The notes beneath the pieces are model-generated. The model had not been told where the DNA came from, ran no database searches, and was given only the letters and a program-made list of their open reading frames with translations. Of a stretch of DNA of 64,000 nucleotides, positions 55,620 through 64,000 are shown one piece after another. The stretch is from Cichorium intybus. Lineage: Eukaryota > Streptophyta > Magnoliopsida > Asterales > Asteraceae. Position numbers and translations under genes: made by a program. The DNA lies in NCBI GenBank assembly GCA_023525715.1, contig CM042012.1, positions 51,393,508 through 51,457,507 on the forward strand, in the 5' to 3' direction. The first letter of the stretch is position 1. Each line of letters begins with the position of its first letter.

Positions 55620-58547
55620 TTAGACAGAAATTTTAGGTACCCAGATCTGAATGGGTCCTGATTTGTTAGCTTTTGCTATTTTGGGTTTGTTGTTCAATGA
55701 CTTTGGTTTATTGGGATAGAATGGTTGATGTTTGATTTGATTTATCAAGTTTTCCCAAAATATGATTTGTTTTTGATAACCTGTGAGTTGATAAGATCTG
55801 TGATTTGGTGAACGATATCCTAGATGTGAAAATTGATTTGAAAAGTTTTCTTCATATCTGGGGTATGATGAACGGCTATGAAAAGGTTTTTGAAGAGGTT
55901 TTGGTTTTTGTTTGGAAACCTGTTTATGAGGTATGACGTAGGGTTTAACTGGTTTCTTTGGTTGGTTTTCAAAAACTTTTGGCTTGACAAGTGGGGTTTT
56001 GATGACTTGAATGGGTTTTTTGCTTATTTGTTGTTTCTTGGAGTATTTTTGTCCCGGACTAGTTTTTCCAATAATTGATGAACTCATTGTAGGAAAAGCA
56101 GTTGGTACAGAAGTACTACCAACCTCGTAAAAGGAATTTTCTCCATTCAAAAAGTTTTTTGATTTGGTGGTTTCATTGGTATGTTTGATTTGGTGAGTTA
56201 AAGAGCTAGCTGAGTCTGTTTCAGAATTTAAGACTCTTTTGAAAGACTTTTTGGAAACAGTGAAAGCAGTATCATCCGGGCTACAGTTGATAACTGTTTC
56301 CTCATCTGAATCTTCCTCATTAACAAATGTGAAAAGATCTGGTAGAGTTGATTCAGAGTTTTCACAAATTATCATGTTTTCTTGATTTTCTAGTTCTTTT
56401 TCAAAGGCTTCTCTACCAATTCCTGGTCTGTAACTCGTATCAAATTTTCCAGTACCCAAGGTGTTTGCCTTGGTGAAAATATCATCACTGAGTTTTCTGG
56501 CAATTTTGATAGATTCCACATTCCGTATCAATCTTTTGTTTTCAGATTCAAGAAAAGTGATTTGGTTTAAAGAATCAGTCAGTTTTTCATTTAAGATTTT
56601 GTGTTTTTCAGTTGACTCTTGAAAGTTTTGTGTTAACTGAATGATTTCCATTTCTAAAACATCTTTTGTTTCAGAAGAAATGACTGATTGACTTTTTAAT
56701 TCCAATTCCTTTTTCTGAATTAGAGATTGATTTAATTGTTCAAGGACGTGATTGTAATCTTCTGATTTTCTTTCAACGTCTCTTTCCAATTTGGTCTTTG
56801 TTCTGGTTAATTCTGCAAATTTGAGTTGTAGGGTTTGTAACTCACATTTGAAGATTTCAGAATTAACCACTGTGTCATGGTATTTCTTGAGATCAGCTTC
56901 TAAACTTTTCTCAATTTTGGATATATGGGACTCAAAAAGTGTTTTAGAAAAACCGAGTTCAGAGATCATAGACCATACCTGTTCTATGACATTTGGAGCT
57001 CTTGAAGTTGTACCAACTACGAAGCAGAAGTTGGATTGTGTCGGTTCATTGTCGGCTTCGTCTTCAGAGGTTGGCCAGTATTCCACATTTGGTTCGTGGA
57101 TTGCCATCAAAGCTCTTTGGTTTTCTTGGTTTTCCTTTTTCTTTAACTCATCGGCTTTTTGAGCGTAGTATGCCGAGTCTTTTATTTTTGTCTTGTTTTT
57201 GGCTCGGCACTCTCTTGCGTAGTGATTAGTTCCTTTGCAATTGTGACAGATAATCACTTCTTCATCACTTTCTTCCTTTTGACTTTTGATTGGAAGTCGT
57301 TCTGGTGCTTGAGTTTGGATTTGTTGGGAAGATTGAGAGGAGTTTTGTTGGAATCTAGAATTTTGGTTGTTTGAAAAACCATTATTTTGATTATTGTATC
57401 CTTGATTTTGGAATCCCCGGTTTTGGTTTTGAAGACCGTTGTTTTGGTTATTGTTTTGATGATTTGAGTTGGGATTGTTTTGAAATCCCTGGTTTGAGTT
57501 ATTTTGGAAAGAGGGTCTTTGCGAATTTTGTCCAAAATAAGGTCTTGGTTGAAAACCTTGGTTGTTTTGACCAAATTGTGGTCTTGGTTGAAATCCAGAA
57601 TTATTTTGTCCAAGTTGTGGTCGGTTTTGAAAATTTTGTTTAAAATTCGATTGACCGTAATTTGGAATAAATCTTTGGAGATTTGTATTTGCAACCAAAG
57701 CACACAATTGTTGGTAGTCTGCTTCATCATTTAAATCAGTTTGATCAAAAGAATTGTTCAAAAATGGTTGATTTTGAAAAGATGTTTGATTAAAATGATT
57801 GGAGTTTTGTTCATGAAAAAGTGTTTGGTTTTGGTTTGATGTGGAAACGAGAGCAAGTGGTCCTCCAAAAGCTGTAAAGGTTGGTGGGTCAATCGAGGAT
57901 TCATACGATTGAAGTTCTCCATACAAATTGTATAGAGTTTCCGTATGAATGGCAGGATTTCCCTGAATGATGAGTTTAACCATCTTCCAGCTTTCGTAAA
58001 GATTGTTTAGAAATTTAAGATTGATCTCGTGCTGTGTCTTTTTGATGCCCAAGTTATTCAATTTTACCATGATAAAATTGAACCTATCATGTGCATCATG
58101 GATGGTTTCTGATGAAAGCATCTTAAAATTATCGAATTCATTTAAAACGGACGTTCTTTTATTTCCAATAATTCTTTGATTTCCACAAAAACGGTTTTTT
58201 AAGTTTTCCCAAATTTGATTCGCAGTCAAAAGTATTATGTCATCCATTTGACTTAAAATACTGTGAGGTATGCCAGACACGAGTTCCTTTTTTGCTTGTA
58301 GTTCCAATTTTCTTCTGTTTTCAGCTTGAGCGACTTGATTTGTAGCAAGAGTAGTCATATTTTCTGGAGCAGTATATGTGCCTTCAACACATTTCCAAAC
58401 ATCTTCATTTATTGTGTTAAGATGTAGATTCATTCGGCCAACCCACGAATTATACTCTTCAGGTATAAGTATGGGTGCCCGTGAACCAGATCCTAAGCTG
58501 TTGGCAATAGAAACTGAATTCATGTTTGAGTAATTAGCAGAAGACAT
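55620..58547 (-). CDS. Gag of element D (975 aa) with Asn/Gln-rich prion-like region
   Basis: Capsid polyprotein of element D, open over 975 codons. Residues 1-230 are the copia Gag core (PEEYNSWVGRMNLHL, QIWENLKNRFCG, LKFLNNLYESWKMVK). Residues about 245-430 are extremely rich in Asn, Gln, Phe and Gly, with repeats of the form FGQNNxGFQPRPxF, resembling a prion-like low-complexity domain. One intact CCHC knuckle (CHNCKGTNHYAREC) follows at about 434-447. Residues about 530-700 are Lys/Glu/Leu-rich with heptad character, a probable coiled coil. The basic tail ends IWVPKISV. A TAA (55620-55622) ends it and pol follows immediately in the same frame. The ORF is intact, in line with the young age of the insertion. 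Confidence 0.92.
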   Translation of the reverse strand: MSSANYSNMNSVSIANSLGSGSRAPILIPEEYNSWVGRMNLHLNTINEDVWKCVEGTYTAPENMTTLATNQVAQAENRRKLELQAKKELVSGIPHSILSQMDDIILLTANQIWENLKNRFCGNQRIIGNKRTSVLNEFDNFKMLSSETIHDAHDRFNFIMVKLNNLGIKKTQHEINLKFLNNLYESWKMVKLIIQGNPAIHTETLYNLYGELQSYESSIDPPTFTAFGGPLALVSTSNQNQTLFHEQNSNHFNQTSFQNQPFLNNSFDQTDLNDEADYQQLCALVANTNLQRFIPNYGQSNFKQNFQNRPQLGQNNSGFQPRPQFGQNNQGFQPRPYFGQNSQRPSFQNNSNQGFQNNPNSNHQNNNQNNGLQNQNRGFQNQGYNNQNNGFSNNQNSRFQQNSSQSSQQIQTQAPERLPIKSQKEESDEEVIICHNCKGTNHYARECRAKNKTKIKDSAYYAQKADELKKKENQENQRALMAIHEPNVEYWPTSEDEADNEPTQSNFCFVVGTTSRAPNVIEQVWSMISELGFSKTLFESHISKIEKSLEADLKKYHDTVVNSEIFKCELQTLQLKFAELTRTKTKLERDVERKSEDYNHVLEQLNQSLIQKKELELKSQSVISSETKDVLEMEIIQLTQNFQESTEKHKILNEKLTDSLNQITFLESENKRLIRNVESIKIARKLSDDIFTKANTLGTGKFDTSYRPGIGREAFEKELENQENMIICENSESTLPDLFTFVNEEDSDEETVINCSPDDTAFTVSKKSFKRVLNSETDSASSLTHQIKHTNETTKSKNFLNGENSFYEVGSTSVPTAFPTMSSSIIGKTSPGQKYSKKQQISKKPIQVIKTPLVKPKVFENQPKKPVKPYVIPHKQVSKQKPKPLQKPFHSRSSYPRYEENFSNQFSHLGYRSPNHRSYQLTGYQKQIIFWENLINQIKHQPFYPNKPKSLNNKPKIAKANKSGPIQIWVPKISV

Positions 58548-58691
58548 GTTTTTAAGATTTTTAATTTTAATTTAAAAAAAGATTTTTAACAAGTGATATT
58601 AAAATGAAATATTCAAAGAAATGCTTATGGAAGGTTTATATAAACGCTAACCAAAAGTTTTTCAACGAAAATTTCAATATAAATCACACGA

Positions 58692-58705
58692 GCTCTGATA
58701 CCAAT
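58692..58705 (-). other. Primer-binding site of element D
   Basis: ATTGGTATCAGAGC on the minus strand adjoins the 5' LTR; initiator tRNA-Met type. Confidence 0.92.
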
Positions 58706-60156
58706 TGTTGAAAATATAAAATATGATCACCACAAATAAAGGTTTGCACCGTTTATTGTGTGACAAATATATATATATTAAAGATAAATGCGGAATAAAT
58801 AATAAGAGTTGCAGATTAAAAATATATAATCTGATCGCCACAAATAAAGGTTTGCACCGTTTACTGTGTGAAAGATATATAAATAATATAAATTGCAGTA
58901 ATTAAATGACTTAAAGCGATACATAATATAAATGACTATAATTAAAAAACATAAAACGATAAATAATGTAAATGACTATAATTATATAAATATATATATA
59001 TCAAGTAGGTTCGTCAATAGATTGACTGAACTGGGTTACAACAGGACTATGGAACGACTGGTCTATCAAGTAGGTTCGTCAAATAAATTGACTGAACTGG
59101 CTTAGGGTTGGACTGGATTTCTAATAGATTGTGTCTCTATTTGTTCTTGTTTGATGATCTTGGTGATATTGGTTTTCTTGTTTGATGATCTTGGTGTTCT
59201 TGGTGTTGATCTTGGTGTTCTTGGTGTTTTTCTTGGTGTTCTTGGTGTTTTTCTTGGTGTTCTTGGTGTTTTTGTTGGTGTTCTTGGTGTTTTTGGAGAG
59301 TGTTTGGAAGGTTGGAAATAAGATGGTGGAAGTTGGAGAGGTTTTTGTGAGAGTTTTGGTTTATAATTATGTGTTGTAATGAAAAAATGGTGTAAAATGG
59401 TTTATATATGGAGTTGTAAGGGTTTTGGGTGAGTTTTGATAAGTTTTCGGAAGATTAGGGGTTGAAAATGAAAGATTTTGAGGCTAAAACCGCCGGTCGG
59501 GTCGTGGGTCGCGTTCTGGGTCGACGCGCGGACCCTGATGTGAGGTAAAGTGGTTCGGACGTGGGGCGGTTCGGATCGGGTCGTGGAGCGGGTAAGGTTC
59601 GCGTGTTGTTTGTGAGTACACCGGGTTGGAGGAGGCTACGGAACGGGTCGGGGAGCCGGGTTAGGGCGCGGATCTTCCTGTGAGGTAAAATGGAGCCGGT
59701 TGCGGTGCGGGTTCGGATCCGGAGCGGGTAGGCGGGTTCCGGACGTCGCATGCGGGCTGGATCAGGCAAGTGGGCTGCGGCTCTTGGGCTTGTGGAGCTG
59801 GGCCTGTTGCTGGGCTGCGGCTGTTTCTTTTCTATTGTTTTTAAAAGTTTTAAAAATCCGAAATAAATCAAAATAAATTAGGAAAATTTATTTTTAATTT
59901 AAAAAATTAATTAAGTCTAATAAAATAAATTATTTAGAAAATATATTTCCAAAAATTCATTTTAAATAGATTTAATTCAATTTTCATTTATATTTTTCTT
60001 TGTTTTGGCTTTAAAACTCATTTTCTTTTATTTTCTCGTTTTCTCGTTCAATCTCGAATCCACGCAACCTGAAATAAACTGATAATATTTGTTAGATAAT
60101 ATAAAAACAGTTCGTCTTATTTCAATGATGGTCACATACAAAAACATTTTTCAACA
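58706..60156 (-). repeat. Element D LTR, right (5' LTR)
   Basis: As the left LTR, but with an additional 97-bp AT-rich segment (about 59901-59997) and one more 21-bp CTTGGTGTT-type unit. The GC-rich island is at 59484-59819. Confidence 0.95.
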
Positions 60157-61635
60157 CAATCCATTCCCACTTGTTCACTCAGATCAAGGAGGCACAGCTA
60201 GAAGCCTTAAAACCTGAGAACGTCGCAAATGAAGCCTTGCGAGGGATGAATAAGAACTTTGAGGTCAAGGATGATGGAGCTCGTTATCTCATGAACCAGA
60301 TCTGGACACCGAGATTCGGCGGATACAGAGACATTATCATGAATGAGGCTCACAAGACTAGATACTCCGTTCATCCTGGGTCCGACAAGATGTACTTGGA
60401 CCTCAAGAAACTTTATTGGTCGCCAAACATGAAGGCAGAAATTGCTACTTACGTGGGCAAGTGTCTGACTTGCGCCAAGGTTAAAGTAGAATACCAAAAG
60501 CCCTCGGGTTTACTACAACAACCGGAAATACCCGAGTGGAAGTGGGAGCGGATAACTATGGACTTCATAACCAAATTACCTAAAACAACTGGTGGGCTAG
60601 GCACCATATGGGTAATCGTCGATAGATTAACAAAGTCCGCTCACTTCCTACCAATCAAGGAAACCGACAAGATGGAAAAACTTACAAGGACGTACATCAA
60701 AGAAATAGTACGATTGCACGGTGCACCAATTTCTATTATCTCAGATAGGGATAGTCGATTCACGTCACGATTTTGGCAATCATTGCAAAAAGCCTTGGGA
60801 ACTAGACTCGACATGAGTACAGCGTACCATCCACAGACGGACGGGCAAAGTGAAAGAACCATTCAGATCCTGGAAGACATGTTGAGGGCTTGTGTGATAG
60901 ACTTTGGTAAGGCGTGGGACACCCACTTACCGCTCATTGAATTCTCATACAACAATAGCTATCACACGAGTATCAAGGTTGCTCCATTTGAAGCCTTATA
61001 CAGACGTAAGTGCAGATCCCCTCTGTGCTGGGCTGAGGTGGGTGATACTCAGTTAGCCAGAGGCCAAGTACCTAACAGCACTCTCACCGGTCCGGAAATC
61101 ATACGAGAGACGACGGAGAAAATTTGTTCAGATCCGTGAACGATTGAAAGCATCTCGTGACCGACAAAAGAGCTATGCAGATAAACGACGCAAACCTTTG
61201 GAATTCCAGGTTGGCGATCGAGTGTTGTTGAAAGTCTCACTATGGAAAGGAATGATACGCTTTGGCAAGCGTGCGAAACTGAACCCTAGATACATTGGAC
61301 CATTTGAGATCCTTGCTAGGATCGGTCCGGTAGCCTACAGGCTCCAACTACCACAAGAGCTCAGCAATGTCCATCCCACCTTCCACGTATCTAACTTAAA
61401 GAAGTGTCTATCCGATGAGACTCTTGTCATTCCACTCGACGAGATTGAAGTGAATGAGAACCTTCATTTCGTTGAAGAACCCGTACAGATCATGGACAGA
61501 GAGATCAAGAGAACGAAACAAAGCCGTATTCCAATAGTGAAGGTCCGCTGGAGCGCCAAGCGTGGACCGGAATTTACTTGGGAGCGTGAAGACCGGATGA
61601 AACAGAAGTATCCACATCTCTTCCCAAACCCTTGA
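60157..61635 (+). pseudogene. Element A integrase with chromodomain-like end, frameshifted
   Basis: Resumes in exact frame from the RNase H linker. Zinc-binding HHCC motif HKTRYSVHPG...CLTCAKVK, then the D,D35E core with TMDFITKLP, IISDRDSRF and HPQTDGQSERTI. Near 61123-61125 one extra T in a T run shifts the frame, which ends at 61137-61139. The downstream frame (61144-61635) encodes the rest: GPFEILARIGPVAY, HPTFHVSNLKKC and VKVRWSAKRGPEFTWERED. The break falls between the catalytic core and the C-terminal targeting region. Confidence 0.93.
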
Positions 61636-61676
61636 GGATCTACTCAAGTGCTAAATTTCGAGACGAAATTCTTTCT

Positions 61677-61689
61677 AACGGGTAGATGA
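61677..61689 (+). other. Probable polypurine tract of element A
   Basis: AACGGGTAGATGA before the 3' LTR, after a GAGACGAAATTC motif. It is a poor purine tract compared with elements B and C, so confidence is limited. Confidence 0.5.
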
Positions 61690-62567
61690 TGTGACAATTG
61701 TAAATTTTGGTCAACGAAAGTCAACTGTAGTCAAACGAAGCGTACGTTAAGCCATATATTGAAAAGTAATTTTCCATTATATTACTATTTATTATTAGAT
61801 AATATAATACTACGTACGCTAATTCAAAACAATTATTGATTAAACGTCGAAAATACAGACAGTAAACTACTGTAGCGTAAAAATTCAATAATCGTACAAT
61901 TATTATTTTGAGAATAATAATATTCATAAAACGATCTACTCGTAAATACGAACCTGTGGATATATAGAACGTCGAAAACGGAGTTCGTATGTGAAAGTTA
62001 CAACAATTAAATCATTGTGAACGGATAAATGTACACAGGGTTTGGACTCAAAATACAAAATGTGGTGCCTTAAACATCAAATATGGAATAACAAATCATA
62101 TATTATGTAATGTAATACTATCTAGTATTTAATTTCAAAGCCAAATACGATTTTCGATAAAATGACGAAAATCGTGAAATCGGAAGAATACTACGCTTAA
62201 ACGCGTATTTCGTCTAACGAGTTATGTTTCTATCTAATTAAATGTTTGACAATGTTTTTCTACATAATATTTATTTAGAACCTCATTTCTTCAAAAACTT
62301 ATAAAATTTCACTAAAACGTGTTACGATTTTATAAAAATCACCTATTTTTATAAGTATATTGCTATTTATTTAAAACTACCCCACCCTACCCCTCCCCAT
62401 CGGAAGCCAAGAGGTCATCCCACATCACACCATAATCTATTTTCACTATTCACAATCCTAGCTAATGAAAAAGGCTATAAATAATAAATACAAAAGAAAT
62501 CTAACTTAAATTCTATGTAAACCAACCTTTCCATTCATTTGACCACAATTCCAACCAAGCTCTCCCA

Positions 62568-62604
<37 letters not shown>

Positions 62605-64000
62605 AACGGCCCACTCCACCACCACCTTCTCTCCAATCCGCCACCACCATACACCACCACCATCTTGCACCATTTCAAGAGTAAAACATCTCATTATTGG
62701 TAAGCTACTTCATCTTGTGATTTTAAACACTAATACACAAGTTTTATTCCATTTACACACACTAACATCTACGAAAAACCTTTGGGTAATAGCATTGTTC
62801 AAGGGTCCTCCGAGCTCCAAGGCTTGAATCTTTGTTTCTACCGTTAATCTCTCGAGACCAAACTTGTTTCCAAGCAAAGCACGCTTCAAAGGTGAGTTCA
62901 TACCCCTCATTTTCATCTTTTCTAAACATTTTGGGGGAGAATACAAGTTCATATGTTAAAAATGATGATTTACACAAGATTATATATGTTTATATGTTAT
63001 AAATAACGATTTACACAAGTTTATAAAACTAGTAGTTGTGTAAAAACGTTTTTGACATGAAATATGGTTAGATTTATGTATTATAAACATTATGACATAT
63101 TATGTTTGTGTAAAAGTTACAAAACTATAAATAAAGTGTGTAAAAATACTAGATCTTTGATATAAACGTCATAAAAACGAAAACTAGTAAAAACTACGTT
63201 TTGTGACCGGAAACACTACTTTCTAGCAAAAATGGATATAACCAAGTTATTACACCATTTTTGTGGGAAATATCTTAAAAGATGATATTTATAATCATTT
63301 GAATAAGTTATTTCGTTATTATTCGTAAAAATATGATTATCACGACGGAATACTAAAAATAGACTATTCTTGGAATAGTTTATGAACACAATGTTATTAT
63401 GACATTTTGAACAAGACAAAATAATTATATAAAATTATATAATTATTATACATTACTATATTATCATGGGAAAATGATAATGGATAATTACAAGAGTTTT
63501 TATATACAAATTTTACGTAAACAAGTTGATTGAATACATACATTTTTGTGAGATGGATCTTCACACTACTTTTATAAGTACCTACTATAAGTCCTGAATT
63601 TATAACCAGAGTCTCGGTAAGAGAGCGTGATATTTGAGTATAGATCTATACGAGATTGACAACCCCGCACCTGAGCTGTTAGTTACAGCTAGACCGGCAG
63701 GTCTGAGGTGTCAAATGTCTAACATTCCGACGCCTAAAAAACATTGCAGCAGGCCAACTAGTCACAGCATGGTTATAGGGTATCTCACATGGTAAAATAA
63801 TCAACTTTATATTTTTATATAAGTTTACGTGGAAATATACATTTTAATGGGTTTTAAAAATACGAACTATGTTATACATTTTAGTCTTGGACGTTTAAAA
63901 CTTGGACACTTTTATAAGAAAATATTGGATTTTCTTGGTTTTCAACGTTATTGTTTATAAACAAAGGACTTTTCTTACGCAAAATCTTATGAACTCACTA
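61690..64000 (+). repeat. Element A 3' LTR (incomplete at window end)
   Basis: Begins TGTGACAATTGTAAATTTTGG. It matches the 5' LTR throughout, with a (CT)n expansion at about 62569-62602. Near 63703 it shows GGTCTGAGGTGTC uninterrupted, the empty version of the site into which element B inserted in the 5' LTR. By comparison with the 5' copy, roughly 270 bp remain beyond the window. Confidence 0.93.

Larger units (their letters stand above)
49324..60156 (-). mobile_element. Element D: young Ty1/copia (SIRE-like) retrotransposon, RT-deleted
   Basis: Inserted in element A between RNase H and integrase with perfect CAATC duplications (49319-49323 and 60157-60161). LTRs are 1,337 and 1,451 bp with TGTTGAAAA...TTTCAACA ends. 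They are nearly identical apart from a 97-bp indel, one extra 21-bp minisatellite unit and a TA-length change, so the insertion is recent. Primer site and purine tract read on the minus strand. Gag (975 aa) and Pol (1,086 aa) are both open, but Pol lacks the YVDD segment of RT. A's frame across the empty site is continuous. Confidence 0.95.
21361..64000 (+). mobile_element. Element A: Ty3 chromovirus (Tekay/Del type), cut by elements B, C and D, runs off window
   Basis: The host element of most of the window. Its pieces, in order, are 5' LTR 21361-23368 plus 36428-36996, primer site, an extra upstream ORF, gag, protease start (to 39928), protease-RT-RNase H (47529-49323), integrase with chromodomain-like end (60157-61635), and 3' LTR from 61690. 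The pieces join exactly at the 5-bp duplications of the inserted elements. Integrase motifs and a C-terminal VKVRW...FTWEREDRM segment fit Tekay-type chromoviruses. It is inactive: nonsense codons in gag and protease, a 1-bp frameshift in integrase, and three insertions. Confidence 0.9.

Noticed and set aside
53587..57734. Several 90-168-codon plus-strand ORFs opposite element D gag and pol
   Set aside because: Antisense shadows of long minus-strand coding sequence; compositions mirror the sense codons.

Overview
The window is intergenic heterochromatin of a plant nuclear genome. It is almost entirely LTR retrotransposons nested in one another, with no clean free-standing host gene. The mix points to a eudicot with a large genome: an Athila-type Ty3 element with its TGGCGCC primer site, chromoviruses of the Tekay/Del type, SIRE-like Ty1/copia elements with very long Gag, a hAT MITE, and two plant-specific cargo genes (RWP-RK and Agenet). 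The family features look most like Asteraceae (lettuce or chicory relatives), but the species cannot be fixed from sequence alone.

Layout. Positions 1-1943 hold the 5' end of a minus-strand Athila-like element (gag start, primer site, LTR 592-1943). Positions 1944 to about 8022 are a decayed minus-strand copia element (partial LTR, a long non-coding interior with unusual hairpins, a broken gag, no pol). Positions 8119-21157 are a SIRE-like copia element on the plus strand: truncated 5' LTR, open gag, broken pol, an antisense Agenet-domain gene with its own TATA box and poly(A) signal, a broken third ORF, and a 3' LTR. Positions 21158-21360 are a scrap of another minus-strand element.

From 21361 to beyond the window end lies one Ty3 chromovirus, element A, cut open by three younger insertions. 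Each insertion has a perfect 5-bp target duplication. Element B (23369-36422, Ty3, TSD TCTGA) sits in A's 5' LTR. Element C (39929-47528, TSD CCACG) sits in A's protease codons. Element D (49324-60156, copia, TSD CAATC) sits between A's RNase H and integrase. B was itself hit by a 2.6-kb solo LTR (28136-30725, TSD GAAGA) and by a hAT MITE (31662-32192, 8-bp TSD ATGCCAAA).

The most notable points are these. (1) Element C has no gag-pol. It carries an intron-containing RWP-RK (RKD-like) gene copy with its own TATA box, in antisense to the element. (2) The SIRE-like element also carries an antisense gene with promoter and poly(A) signal. (3) Element D has nearly identical LTRs, an open Gag with a prion-like Asn/Gln-rich domain, and a Pol that has lost the YVDD catalytic segment through a template-switch-like deletion, so it was probably mobilised in trans. 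(4) Both SIRE-like elements keep one in-frame TAA between gag and pol, next to a sequence resembling a 3' splice site. Most other coding regions carry frameshifts or nonsense codons, mostly of the C-to-T or G-to-A type expected in methylated DNA.
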